Positions 1-9,439 are shown, numbered from the stretch's first letter. The stretch: 63,040 nt of DNA from an uncultured Acholeplasmatales bacterium (GCA_944324705.1 CALUXI010000009.1:1-63040); one strand, 5' to 3'. Numbers and translations are program-made. The notes: generated by a model from the letters alone, not told the origin.

Positions 1-87
1 GTGTTGGATTTAATAAATATATATTTTATATAGAAAATTATTTAATTACTACTTGATTTTTCTTATCTAATTTTATTTGTTAATAAA

Positions 88-149
88 TAAAAAACCAAAG
101 TAAACTATAATAATTTAAGGAATAATCCTAATCATTAAGTCTACCTTGG
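88..149 (-). terminator. Terminator of the opp operon
   Basis: On the minus strand an 11-bp stem (139-149 with 95-105, including two G-U pairs) closes a 33-nt loop that itself holds a small AGGA/TCCT hairpin. It is followed by a run of T residues (TTTTTTATTT). It lies just after the last gene of the opp transcription unit. Positions 1-87 hold no gene that I can see. Confidence 0.7.
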
Positions 150-159
150 TAGTATAAAT

Positions 160-591
160 CTATACCATATAATATGCTATAAAACAACTTATAGCAATAA
201 TTAAAAATATTGTAGCAGAAAACAATCCTTCAATAGGTATTGGTTTTCTCTTACCCTTTCTAATTTCCTTATAATCAGCATAAGTACCAGATATTTCTTC
301 ATCAATATGTGGCATAGGTATAAATTTAGCAAAAACATATTTTAAAGAATATGTCAAACCATCAAAAGTACCTTGATGAGCTGAAAAACTTAAAAATACA
401 AGTCCATATAAAATTATAGATGAAACTAAAGTTATATCAGACCAATATCTTAAAGCATCTTTAGTATTTTCTGCTGTAAAAGGATTTCTAAAAAATAATG
501 CTAATGCGGAAATTATAACTCCTGTTATAAAATAAACAACTAGAGTTATCCAATTAATTTTTCTTCTTCTTTTTTCCATTATGGCTCGCAT
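160..591 (-). CDS. Small two-helix membrane protein, DUF3899-like
   Basis: This is a 143-aa protein with a basic N-terminus (EKRRRK), two membrane segments near residues 14-33 and 50-68, a central cytoplasmic stretch, and a third hydrophobic segment at the C-terminus (about 122-141). The layout resembles the DUF3899 small membrane proteins of Bacilli, but I am not certain of the family. It is the last gene of the opp transcription unit and its start overlaps the end of oppF by 38 bp. A second ATG at codon 5 (579) gives a protein starting MEKRRRK, which is the more natural N-terminus. Neither ATG has a clear Shine-Dalgarno sequence, so coupling to oppF translation is likely. No function is known. 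Confidence 0.6.
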   Translation of the reverse strand: MRAIMEKRRRKINWITLVVYFITGVIISALALFFRNPFTAENTKDALRYWSDITLVSSIILYGLVFLSFSAHQGTFDGLTYSLKYVFAKFIPMPHIDEEISGTYADYKEIRKGKRKPIPIEGLFSATIFLIIAISCFIAYYMV

Positions 592-1888
592 TGTTTTTTA
601 AATCAATATTTTTAATCTCTTGTCTATATTTTTCTAATTCCTTAGTATTACATAGCACATAATGTCCTGGAATTACTTCTTGGAATTTAGGTTTTTCCTC
701 AGAATAATCATGTTCTACTAACGGATTATAGACAAAACGAACTCTTTGTTTTTCATATTCCGGATCTGGTAAAGGAATTGCAGAAAGTAAAGATTTTGTA
801 TATGGGTGTAATGGATGTTTAAATAATTCATCTGATGTAGTTAATTCTACCATCTGACCAAAATACATTACACCAACACGATCGGAAAAGTATTTAACAA
901 CTGACAAGTTATGAGCAACGAACAAAATAGTTAAACCTAATTTATTTCTTAAATCATTTAATAAATTTAATACTTGAGCTTGAATAGAAACGTCTAAAGC
1001 ACTAACAGGTTCATCAGCTATGATTAATTCTGGATTCATAATGATAGCTCTAGCAATACCAATTCTTTGACGTTGTCCACCACTAAATTCATGTGGATAA
1101 CGATCAGCATGTTCTCTAACTAAACCAACTAATTCTAAGACTTCATATACTTTTTCTTCTAAATATTTTTTGTCCTTAACACCTTGAATAACTAATCCTT
1201 CAGCAATTATATCTTTAACTGTCATACGTGGATCAAGTGAAGCAATTGGGTCTTGGAAAATCATCTGAATCTTAGTAATTAATTTTTCGTGTCTTGCTTT
1301 CTTTAATTCTTTTCGATATTCTTTATTTAAGTTTTCTTTTTCTTCTTCTGTTTTAGCCTTTTCTAGTAAGCTTTGATATTTATTCTTTAAAGCTAAAACA
1401 TTATTTTTAATGAAAACTTTATCACATTTCTTTTGATCAAACTTAGCTTTTTTAATTTCTTTATTTTGTTCTTGAATATATACTTTAGCTTCTTCTTTTA
1501 ACTCAGCTATTAGTTTATCATATTTTTCATTGATACTTGTAGCATTATTAGAATCTTTAGCTAATTCATCTTCTTTATCTTTTTTCAATTCTTTAAGCTT
1601 GTTGTCTAATTCTTTTCTTTTGTTTTTAATATTTTCTTTATAATCTAAAGCCCCGGCTACAATTCTAGTGTTTTCAAAATATACACTTCCACCTGTAGCA
1701 TTATAAAGCTTAATAATTGTTCTACCTGTTGTCGTTTTACCACAACCAGATTCACCAACTAATCCAAATACTTCGCCCTTTTTAATAGAAAATGAAACAT
1801 GATCAACTGCTTTTAATTTAGTATTACCTAGTTTAAAATATTGACTTAAATTATCTACTTTTAATAAAACATTCTTATCATTATCCAT
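554..1888 (-). CDS. oppF: Oligopeptide ABC transporter ATP-binding protein OppF, with coiled-coil insertion
   Basis: This is the second ATPase of the oligopeptide importer. It drives uptake of peptides captured by OppA through the OppB/OppC channel. Walker A (GESGCGKT) is at residues 45-52, the Q-loop (IFQDP) at about 210-214, the signature SGGQ at 269-272, and Walker B (LIIADEP) at 288-294; a switch histidine follows (FVAHN). The protein is 444 aa, against about 310-330 for most OppF. The extra length is a Lys/Glu-rich, probably coiled-coil insertion at roughly residues 80-203, between Walker A and the Q-loop. The C-terminus keeps the OppF-type tail with GHYVLC. The ATG overlaps the end of oppD by 8 bp (ATGGATAA), so translation is probably coupled. 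Confidence 0.93.
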   Translation of the reverse strand: MDNDKNVLLKVDNLSQYFKLGNTKLKAVDHVSFSIKKGEVFGLVGESGCGKTTTGRTIIKLYNATGGSVYFENTRIVAGALDYKENIKNKRKELDNKLKELKKDKEDELAKDSNNATSINEKYDKLIAELKEEAKVYIQEQNKEIKKAKFDQKKCDKVFIKNNVLALKNKYQSLLEKAKTEEEKENLNKEYRKELKKARHEKLITKIQMIFQDPIASLDPRMTVKDIIAEGLVIQGVKDKKYLEEKVYEVLELVGLVREHADRYPHEFSGGQRQRIGIARAIIMNPELIIADEPVSALDVSIQAQVLNLLNDLRNKLGLTILFVAHNLSVVKYFSDRVGVMYFGQMVELTTSDELFKHPLHPYTKSLLSAIPLPDPEYEKQRVRFVYNPLVEHDYSEEKPKFQEVIPGHYVLCNTKELEKYRQEIKNIDLKNNASHNGKKKKKN

Positions 1889-4043
1889 TTTCTTTTACCA
1901 TCTCTTTCATTCTTTCAATTCTATTTTTGAGAGTTTTTGGCATTTCAACTTTTGGCGCATTAGGATGCAATAACCATGTAGCAGCATAATGAGTATTAGA
2001 TACCTTAAACATTGGTGGTTGTTTTTCAAAATCAATTTTCATAGCATATTGATTTCTAGCAGCGAACGCATCACCTTTTGGAGGGTAAATCATATTTGGA
2101 GGTGTACCAGGAATAGATTCTAATCTTTCTTTAGTATCTAAATCTGGCATACTTGATAATAAAGCCCATGTATAAGGATGCTTTGGATTATAGAAAATAT
2201 CTTCACTAGTACCAATTTCAACTATTTTACCAGCATACATAACAGCTATTCTATCTGCCATATTAGCAACAACACCCATATCATGAGTGATAAAAATAAT
2301 TGATAAGTTTCTTTCTTTCTTCAATTTAGTAATTAATTCTAGAATTTGAGATTGAATTGTTACGTCAAGAGCTGTTGTTGGCTCATCACAAATAAGAACA
2401 TCTGGATTAGCAGCTAAAGCAATAGCAATAACAATTCTTTGTCTCATACCACCAGAAAATTCAAATGGATATTGTTTAAATCTTCTTAATGGATCATTTA
2501 TACCAACTTCTTCTAATAGTTTTAAAGCCTTAGTTTTTGCTACTTTTTTAGTTACTTTAGTAGCTACATTTGAAGCTTTTTCTTTGAAGAAATCAATCAT
2601 TGCTATAGCTTCTTTATTAATGTTTATCTTTCTATTATCAGTATAATAATTCAAATAATTTAATAAATCAGTATAAATTCTAAATAATTCTTCTTTAATT
2701 TGTTCTTTATTCCATTCAATCTTAGGAGCAACACTCCAATTTGGAGTTTTACCTTTAGAAACCATTTTATTATATTTATTTGTTTCTTTATTAAATCTTT
2801 TTTCTTCTCTTGCCGTATTGCTATCTACTGCAAAGAAATTATTTATTGTATCAATAACACTAGTTCTAAAAGTATAACATGGACTAGTTCTATAAATGTC
2901 TAATTTATCAATAGAATCTTCTACTAAATTAAATAATTCTTTTAACTTAGTTTTATACTCTTTTTCATTAGCATTTAAGATATCTATTGCCATAATTTCT
3001 TGTAGTTTTGTTTTAGCTAAATTGGCCTTAGCAACACTTTCTTTATTACTTTCTATTAAAGCTTTTTCAACTAAACTTATAAAATCTAACATAAATTCTT
3101 CATCTAAAGCTTTTAAAGTAATTTTATTTAATTCAGAATATGATTTATAACTAGGTAAAGTTTCAGAAACAAATGTTAAATAATAACCTAAAGAAAAGAA
3201 ATTAGGACTTACTTTATTAGATTTAATATAGCTATGTAATAAAGTAGAAAGTTGTTTTAATCTTTCGATTAATTCCTCTGAATTTTCTAATTCGTTTTTC
3301 TTATTCATTTTTGCTTCTAAAGAATCAACTAAATTAGAAACCTCTGATATATCATTACAAAAATATGTATCTTCAATATTTTTATAGTTTTTCTTAATAT
3401 AATTTATACTTTTAATTGGGCTTTTAGAAGCATTCTTTTCTAGATGGAATATTAAATCATCAACACCTATAGCTAAATCTTCACAAGCTTCAAAAGCATT
3501 TGTGTATCCCTTTTCTAACTTTAAATGAGTTTCCTCAAATTTATTAAATTTAACTGCTTTTTGTTCATATTCTTTCTTTTCTTCAGCAGATGCATTTAAA
3601 CCCATATAATGCACACAAGACTTTAATAAAGAATTAAAGATTGTTCTTGATTCTCTTCTATTTGCCTTGTTTTTCAAAATCATTGCCTCAGTTAATTGCT
3701 TACCAACTCTCATAATTGGATTTAAACTAGACATAGGATCTTGGAAAATCATAGCAATTTTATCGCCACGAATCTTATGGAAGTCATCTTCAGAAATCTT
3801 TAATAAATCTTTACCATCATAAAAAATTTCTCCACCTTGAACAATTGCATTTTTAGCTAAAATTCCAAGTATAGCTCTTGATGTAACAGATTTGCCAGAA
3901 CCTGATTCACCTACAATACATAATGTTTCACCACTATATAAATCAAAAGAAATACCTCTAACAGCTTGAACATTACCATTAATTGTTCTAAAAGATATTG
4001 TTAAATTTTCTACACTTAATTTTTTATCTAATGAATTACCCAT
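1881..4043 (-). CDS. oppD: Oligopeptide ABC transporter ATP-binding protein OppD, with about 380-residue insertion
   Basis: This is the first ATPase of the Opp importer. Walker A (GESGSGKS) is at 45-52, the Q-loop (IFQDPMSSLNP) at 99-109, the signature FSGGMRQR begins near 529, and Walker B (LICDEP) is near 550; a switch His follows (ITHDM). At 720 aa it is about twice the usual 330-360. The extra sequence, roughly residues 125-504, sits in the helical subdomain between the Q-loop and the signature. It is Lys/Glu/Asn-rich, mostly helical in character, and I recognise no domain in it. The C-terminal OppD/OppF region normally carries three or four conserved Cys (CPFAPRC type). Here the equivalent stretch reads DAFAARNQYA and the Cys are missing. 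The start codon overlaps the oppC stop (TAATG). Confidence 0.93.
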   Translation of the reverse strand: MGNSLDKKLSVENLTISFRTINGNVQAVRGISFDLYSGETLCIVGESGSGKSVTSRAILGILAKNAIVQGGEIFYDGKDLLKISEDDFHKIRGDKIAMIFQDPMSSLNPIMRVGKQLTEAMILKNKANRRESRTIFNSLLKSCVHYMGLNASAEEKKEYEQKAVKFNKFEETHLKLEKGYTNAFEACEDLAIGVDDLIFHLEKNASKSPIKSINYIKKNYKNIEDTYFCNDISEVSNLVDSLEAKMNKKNELENSEELIERLKQLSTLLHSYIKSNKVSPNFFSLGYYLTFVSETLPSYKSYSELNKITLKALDEEFMLDFISLVEKALIESNKESVAKANLAKTKLQEIMAIDILNANEKEYKTKLKELFNLVEDSIDKLDIYRTSPCYTFRTSVIDTINNFFAVDSNTAREEKRFNKETNKYNKMVSKGKTPNWSVAPKIEWNKEQIKEELFRIYTDLLNYLNYYTDNRKININKEAIAMIDFFKEKASNVATKVTKKVAKTKALKLLEEVGINDPLRRFKQYPFEFSGGMRQRIVIAIALAANPDVLICDEPTTALDVTIQSQILELITKLKKERNLSIIFITHDMGVVANMADRIAVMYAGKIVEIGTSEDIFYNPKHPYTWALLSSMPDLDTKERLESIPGTPPNMIYPPKGDAFAARNQYAMKIDFEKQPPMFKVSNTHYAATWLLHPNAPKVEMPKTLKNRIERMKEMVKENG

Positions 4044-5560
4044 TAGTCATCAGCTCCTCTCAATGAAGGGTTGAAGGCATCACGTAAACCATTACCAAAC
4101 AAGTTAAAAGTAATCATTAAAAGAGAAATAAATAGAGCTGGGAATAATATTACGTGTGGATAAGTACTTAAATATGCCTTACCATTTGCTAACATAGTAC
4201 CAACTGAAGTTGTCTCTGAAGAATTCAAGTTAACAATACCTAAGTATGTAAGAGAAGATTCACTGAAAATAACACTAGGTATTACTAATACAGATGCCGT
4301 TATCAACGTACCTAAAGCATTCGGGAAAATATGTTTAAACATCAACCTTCTATTTGAAGCACCTAACGTTTTGGCAGCCATAACATATTCTTGATTTTTA
4401 TAACGATAAAATTGCATACGGGTAGTCGAAGCCGTTCCAATCCAACCCGTTATAAAGAACGCCAATAGTAATGCCGGGACAATACCAACACTCTTAGACA
4501 AGTGTAGCTGGAACAAGGTTGTAACAACTATAAATGGAACATTACCCAAAATATCACAAATACGTTCCATTACTAAGTCAATTTTACCACCATAAAAGCC
4601 TTCAATCGCACCATAAATAGCACCAATAACTAAGTTTACAGCAGATACACATATAGCTAATAAGAAACTAAATCTAGCTGCTACAGCAAGTCTAGTAAAT
4701 ATATCATAACCACTATTATCAGTACCAAAAATGAATGATGGCTCATAACCATATTGATATTGGAAATATGAATACTTTGAAACTCTAACTGAATAATCTG
4801 TTTTACCTGTAGGTTTCCAATATACATAATCACCATTAGAATCTCTTAAATATACATCCTTTAGTATTGGGTTTCCTTCACTATCATAACCTGAAACTTT
4901 AGGATTTCCCCTACTATCTATCTCATACCAAATATTAGCATCTTCTTTAAAAGTTTGAATAGTAGATTCAAAACTAACAGCAGGATATATTACTTTTATT
5001 CCTGTTTCTTCTTCCCATGCTAAAATATTATTAATTTCATCCATTGTGATTGAGTTAATAAACATAAAGCCCAATCCACTATATGAATCAAATCTTATAT
5101 CATAATAATTCTCTAATTGGTTTGAAGCACCAACTTGTTGATATTCAGATTTAATTTTTGCAATAGGTTGTTGAGGATTACCAAATTCATTTGTTTCATA
5201 CCATAATGCATAATATTTGTTAAATTGAGTTTGATTTATAGTCATACTCTTAGTTCCATCCCAAAAACCAGTACCTGAAAATAAATCAATCTTTGGTAAT
5301 AATCGATTGTATTTTTGTCTATTTTGATCAAATTCAGAACTAGTATACTTTGTACTAGCTAAAATCGGAGCAAATATCGCGTATAAAACTAAAACACATA
5401 TTATTATAAAAGCAGCAACTGATGCTTTATTTTTACTAAATCTAATAAAAGCATCTTTAAAATAACCAATTTTCTTAGTTTCAAATTTTGTATCATGAAT
5501 TTTTTTATCTTCATTAACAAATTCAAATAAACTTTTATCAATATCAAGATTATTTTGCAT
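4043..5560 (-). CDS. oppC: Oligopeptide ABC transporter permease OppC, with large extracytoplasmic insertion
   Basis: This is a membrane permease of the BPD/DppC type. A cytoplasmic N-terminus leads to membrane segment 1 (about residues 48-68). In ordinary OppC the FGTD motif that leads into the gated part of the channel follows within a few dozen residues. Here FGTDNSGYDIFTR appears only at about residue 279, after an extracytoplasmic insertion of about 190 residues rich in Tyr, Trp, Asn and Gly. The remaining membrane segments and the EAA loop (NQEYVMAAKTLGAS) are normal. The length is 505 aa, against about 300 usually. The insertion probably forms an outer domain able to touch the equally enlarged OppA. 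The gene overlaps oppD by one base and is separated from oppB by a TAATG overlap. Confidence 0.92.
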   Translation of the reverse strand: MQNNLDIDKSLFEFVNEDKKIHDTKFETKKIGYFKDAFIRFSKNKASVAAFIIICVLVLYAIFAPILASTKYTSSEFDQNRQKYNRLLPKIDLFSGTGFWDGTKSMTINQTQFNKYYALWYETNEFGNPQQPIAKIKSEYQQVGASNQLENYYDIRFDSYSGLGFMFINSITMDEINNILAWEEETGIKVIYPAVSFESTIQTFKEDANIWYEIDSRGNPKVSGYDSEGNPILKDVYLRDSNGDYVYWKPTGKTDYSVRVSKYSYFQYQYGYEPSFIFGTDNSGYDIFTRLAVAARFSFLLAICVSAVNLVIGAIYGAIEGFYGGKIDLVMERICDILGNVPFIVVTTLFQLHLSKSVGIVPALLLAFFITGWIGTASTTRMQFYRYKNQEYVMAAKTLGASNRRLMFKHIFPNALGTLITASVLVIPSVIFSESSLTYLGIVNLNSSETTSVGTMLANGKAYLSTYPHVILFPALFISLLMITFNLFGNGLRDAFNPSLRGADD

Positions 5561-6519
5561 TATTTCGCCCCCATTCTAATACGTGGATCAATTAATCCAT
5601 AACTTAAGTCAACTACAAGACCAGCTAATAAACCTATTAAACAATAGAAAGCTGACAATAACATAAATAAGTTATATTCTGGGGTAGTACCTTGAATTGA
5701 TTCTATATATAAAGGACCTACACCTGGAACGCCAAAAATTTGTTCAATAATTAAAGAACCACTTATTATACCAATAAATTGAGAAATAATTGACGGGAAA
5801 ATAGGAACCATTGAATTCCTTAAAGCATGTCTAATAGTTGCTTGCGATCTAGTTAAGCCTTTAGTTCTAGCTAACAACATAAATTCACTGGTTAAAACTT
5901 CTGTCAATTCGGCTCTTGTATAACGAGTTAAACCAGCTATCGTACCAAAAGATAAGGACAGGACTGCTGGCAAAGCTGATACAAACATAGACCACGAGAA
6001 ATAATCATACCCAGAATCCATAACCATCGGTAACAATTGCCATTTTGAGCATAAGAAATATTGAACTAAAAAGGCATAAACATATGATGGAACAGAAATG
6101 AAAACCATAACCCCTGTACTAATCACATGATCTTGCCATCTATTTTTCTTTAAAGCTGCAAATATACCAAGAGCTAAACCAATTGGAACACTAATAATCA
6201 TAGCCAAAAAGTTTACATAAATTGTAGCTGGTAATTTTTGTAAGAAAATCCCCATAATTTCTTGACCTTGATATTTTGCACCTTCACCCAAACCCCAGTT
6301 ACCACCAAATAAAGTAACCCGTAAGAATATAAAATACTGTTCAATTATTGGCTTATTATAACCCAATAATTCTCTTCGAGCTTCTAATATAGCTTTATCT
6401 TTATTTGCAGCATCAATAGGAGGTAATGGTAATAATTTAACTAAAACAAAACACATTGTAAGAATAACTAAAAAAGTAAATAGCATCAGCGCTATTCTTT
6501 TTATAACATATTTTACCAT
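5560..6519 (-). CDS. oppB: Oligopeptide ABC transporter permease OppB
   Basis: This 319-aa permease has the usual six membrane segments of the OppB/DppB family, starting with the typical MVKYVIKRI N-terminus and segment 1 at about 9-28. The periplasmic loop contains LGYNKPIIEQY and the EAA loop reads TKGLTRSQATIRHALRNS, which docks onto the ATPases. Of the five Opp proteins only this one has a normal length. The start has a good ribosome site (AAGGAG) in the 80-bp gap behind oppA. It forms the peptide channel together with OppC. Confidence 0.95.
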   Translation of the reverse strand: MVKYVIKRIALMLFTFLVILTMCFVLVKLLPLPPIDAANKDKAILEARRELLGYNKPIIEQYFIFLRVTLFGGNWGLGEGAKYQGQEIMGIFLQKLPATIYVNFLAMIISVPIGLALGIFAALKKNRWQDHVISTGVMVFISVPSYVYAFLVQYFLCSKWQLLPMVMDSGYDYFSWSMFVSALPAVLSLSFGTIAGLTRYTRAELTEVLTSEFMLLARTKGLTRSQATIRHALRNSMVPIFPSIISQFIGIISGSLIIEQIFGVPGVGPLYIESIQGTTPEYNLFMLLSAFYCLIGLLAGLVVDLSYGLIDPRIRMGAK

Positions 6520-6599
6520 GAAAAAACTCCTTTATTTAAGATAAAAATAGGTAGATAGGACATATTCATATCCTATCTACGAATTTTCAAAAACATAAA

Positions 6600-9140
6600 T
6601 TATTTATAATTTAATGTTCCACCAGAATCTTTAACGTATTCTGCCCAACCATTATCATCATAGTTATATGTAAAGTATTGGAAGCCACCAAAACCCATAC
6701 CAAATACATATTCTTCAGTACCAAAGTTTATCTTTTGGCCACGTAATTGAGCACTAGAGTTATCAATTAAAGGTAACATTGTATATTGTTCTAATACCGC
6801 ACCTTCACAAGCAGCTAATACTGCAATTCTAGTTTCATATGCAACATTAGAACCAGCTGTAAATTGATATTTATCACCAGTTTCTTTAACAGTAACATTG
6901 ATAGTTTGTCCTGATAATGCAACAGCACCTAAATCATATGCGTTAGATACTAATGTTACATCATGAAGTTCTACATCTTGACCATCTTTTTGAACAGTTA
7001 CATTTTCAAAATAAACTTCTACTGGAACTGTTGAATAAGAAATACCTGTATCATATTGTTGGTTTGGAGCAACATAAGCACTCATTAAGTTGTATGGATC
7101 TAATTCTGAACCAGACCATCCTACACCAAATAAAATATCAACTTGTCCGCCTCTTAAAGCATCACCGAAACCATCACCGATTGATTCATCTTTAGTGAAG
7201 TTAAGTTTACCTTCAAATAGTGTACCTTTTGCAGCTTCATTCCAACTTGCTGTTAATGAATCAAAGCCTTTTGAATAGAATTCAGCTGTACCTGGTATAC
7301 CGATAACTATATCAATTGTAGAGTTACCATCCCATTTACCTTCAGCCTTTAATGTTTTAGCAGCTTCATTGAACATTTCTTTAGCTTGAGCAACATCTAC
7401 ACCAGTAATAGAAGCAATAGCTTCATCTTTTGTAGCATAACGTTTACCTTCACCAACTTCGTCAGCTAAACCCCAGAACTCTAATATAACATCTTTTGCA
7501 GCTTCTTCAGAACGATAAGTAGTACCATTATCAGGATCAGAAACATTTAATGTTGAGAATAAAGCTGTAGCAGCATTATTCATTGGAGAACATGCAAGTG
7601 CGAATGCTTTACGATCAATAGCGAATGATAATGCTTTACGGAAAGAAAGATTAGATAATGCTATATCACCTGAATTAGCACCATCTTTATTACCTTGTGG
7701 GTTAATAGCAACAAAGAATGTACTTGCAGAACCTGAATAATAAGTATATGGACTATTTTGGTATCCTTCCATATCAGCTTCAGTTAAACCGTATGAATCA
7801 AGTTGACCATTTAAGAACATGCTTAATCTTGTGTTATCTTCTTTAACACATTGAGTAACAACTCTATCTGTTTGATACCAACCTGGTCCTGGTTCTTTAT
7901 CGTTATAACCATACCAATTTTCATTACGTTCTAGAACGATTTCCTTATCCATTTGGAAAGAAGTTAATTTATATGGACCATATGATGAATATGTTTCTAC
8001 ACTTGTGCCATATGTTGATGTAGTTATACTATTTTCAGTTTTCTTAGTTGATTCATATAATTTAACATTTACTAATGGACTAGGCATAGCATATTTTAAG
8101 TAGAACCCTTCTAATGGATTATCAATAATATATACTAACTTACCATCTACAGCTTTAACACCAACATCTTCAAAAGCTACTTCAGGCCATGTATAGTCTT
8201 CAACTACAAAGAAATCTAACTCTTCATCAGCCATAGTTTGCCACCATGCAATAAGTCTATTCCAAGTATCAGAAACTGAAGAATCAGCTTTGATAGCAGC
8301 AAGAGTCATACCTTCCATTTTTGCTAAATCAGCTATTAATTCAGCACCACCATCAGTTACAGCATCATATGTAGTTCCTTTGCCATCACCATATTGATCT
8401 TCGATTTTACCAACTAAATAATTTTTAACTATAACTTCAGCAACTTGTGCCGCAGTTTGTGTTGTAGCACCTAGAGAGCTTCTAATTGAAGCTACATCTT
8501 CTCCACCTTCAGTAGCAGCAGGACCTAGTTTAAATACAAGTTCACTATCATTTTCTGTAGAATATGTTGAGTAAACAGTATCACCAGCAAAGTCACCTTT
8601 CTTACCTTGGTAAATATAATTCTTAGCATTGTGAATTACAAAACTACCAGAATATGTATAAGAGTCAGCTCTATAATTTTGTGCTGATGGTTCTAATAAC
8701 AACTTTATTGAATCAACAAATGTTTGAGCTGTAATACGAGTGCCATCATCAAATTTTAGATCATCTCTTAAAGTGACTTCCCAAGCACGGTTTTTGTCGC
8801 CATCAGCAATGCCCCATTCTTCACCAACATACTTGTTTGTTACATCAACAGGATCACCAACAGCCATTCCATCAACCATTTGATAACCTGTCCTGTCTTC
8901 ATTATAATCAAATGTATAAAGACCAGAAGTTGTATCACTAATAATTAATGAATTAGCAGTTTCAGTTTGATATGTAAATGGATTCCAGTTATTAGGGAAA
9001 ACACTAGTAGCTTGGTTATATGTGTGTGTACCATCATTAGAATAAACTTTATTTCCTTCTTCAGACTTACAACCTGCAAAAGTCACACATGCAACCGTTG
9101 TCAAACCTAATGCAACAATTTTTCTTCCAATTTTAGTCAT
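6600..9140 (-). CDS. oppA: Oligopeptide-binding lipoprotein OppA (large form)
   Basis: This is the substrate-binding lipoprotein of the Opp importer (SBP_bac_5 family). The signal peptide ends in a lipobox (TFAGC, lipidated Cys24). Family features include LRDDLKFDDGTRITAQTFVDS, RNENWYG, and the ALSFAIDRKAF segment. The protein is 846 aa, against about 540-600 for typical OppA. The extra length is spread over an insert rich in Gly/Ala/Asp/Glu around residues 165-285 and a longer C-terminal lobe. I place the start at 9140 rather than at the ATG at 9155: the sequence AAAGGAG, five bases before the 9140 ATG, is the ribosome site and lies inside the longer reading. It is first in the operon, behind a consensus promoter. 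Confidence 0.92.
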   Translation of the reverse strand: MTKIGRKIVALGLTTVACVTFAGCKSEEGNKVYSNDGTHTYNQATSVFPNNWNPFTYQTETANSLIISDTTSGLYTFDYNEDRTGYQMVDGMAVGDPVDVTNKYVGEEWGIADGDKNRAWEVTLRDDLKFDDGTRITAQTFVDSIKLLLEPSAQNYRADSYTYSGSFVIHNAKNYIYQGKKGDFAGDTVYSTYSTENDSELVFKLGPAATEGGEDVASIRSSLGATTQTAAQVAEVIVKNYLVGKIEDQYGDGKGTTYDAVTDGGAELIADLAKMEGMTLAAIKADSSVSDTWNRLIAWWQTMADEELDFFVVEDYTWPEVAFEDVGVKAVDGKLVYIIDNPLEGFYLKYAMPSPLVNVKLYESTKKTENSITTSTYGTSVETYSSYGPYKLTSFQMDKEIVLERNENWYGYNDKEPGPGWYQTDRVVTQCVKEDNTRLSMFLNGQLDSYGLTEADMEGYQNSPYTYYSGSASTFFVAINPQGNKDGANSGDIALSNLSFRKALSFAIDRKAFALACSPMNNAATALFSTLNVSDPDNGTTYRSEEAAKDVILEFWGLADEVGEGKRYATKDEAIASITGVDVAQAKEMFNEAAKTLKAEGKWDGNSTIDIVIGIPGTAEFYSKGFDSLTASWNEAAKGTLFEGKLNFTKDESIGDGFGDALRGGQVDILFGVGWSGSELDPYNLMSAYVAPNQQYDTGISYSTVPVEVYFENVTVQKDGQDVELHDVTLVSNAYDLGAVALSGQTINVTVKETGDKYQFTAGSNVAYETRIAVLAACEGAVLEQYTMLPLIDNSSAQLRGQKINFGTEEYVFGMGFGGFQYFTYNYDDNGWAEYVKDSGGTLNYK

Positions 9141-9229
9141 TTTTTCTCCTTTCATAGTTCCTTCTTTTTTGCTGAAAGATAAGCATTTTTACCATTTCAA
9201 ATAGACGAATCTTTCAAAATGTGTTATTA

Positions 9230-9258
9230 ATTATATATATTTTCAAATGCAAAATCAA
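9230..9258 (-). promoter_or_regulatory. Promoter of the opp operon
   Basis: The minus strand has -35 TTGATT (9253-9258), a 17-bp spacer and -10 TATAAT (9230-9235). This leaves a 5' leader of about 85 bases before oppA. A 14-bp sequence with TTTTCA/TGAAAA arms lies just upstream (9274-9287). Confidence 0.75.
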
Positions 9259-9281
9259 GAACATTGTCAGTTATTTTCATT

Positions 9282-9295
9282 TGAAAACGCTTTTT
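9282..9295 (+). promoter_or_regulatory. Possible cre-like site upstream of the opp promoter
   Basis: The sequence TGAAAACGCTTTTT matches the CcpA catabolite-response pattern (TGNAANCGNWNNCW) except at the conserved C near the end. It sits about 25 bp upstream of the -35 box. A chance match is quite possible in DNA this AT-rich. Confidence 0.25.
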
Positions 9296-9383
9296 TATAT
9301 AATAAAATTAGAACTAAATGGATGCATAAAAAATTTATTTTTTGTTGAAAAGCCTTTTATAAAAATAAAATTCAATAAGCATC

Positions 9384-9425
9384 AAAAACCGCTTAATTAA
9401 ATAAATAAAATTCAAAAAAGCGGTT
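9384..9425 (-). terminator. Terminator behind the GH105-like gene
   Basis: An 8-bp perfect stem AACCGCTT (9418-9425 read on the minus strand) pairs with AAGCGGTT (9387-9394), with a 23-nt loop, followed by TTTTTGAT. It lies directly downstream of the stop codon at 9440. Confidence 0.6.
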
Positions 9426-9439
9426 AATGTTTGAATATA

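Noticed and set aside
2700-3150. Two plus-strand frames inside oppD
   Set aside because: They are antisense to the intact OppD frame, in its AT-rich insertion, and have low-complexity sequence.
9141-9155. Longer OppA N-terminus (start at 9155)
   Set aside because: The extra codons contain the AAAGGAG ribosome site for the ATG at 9140, which also gives a normal lipoprotein signal peptide.
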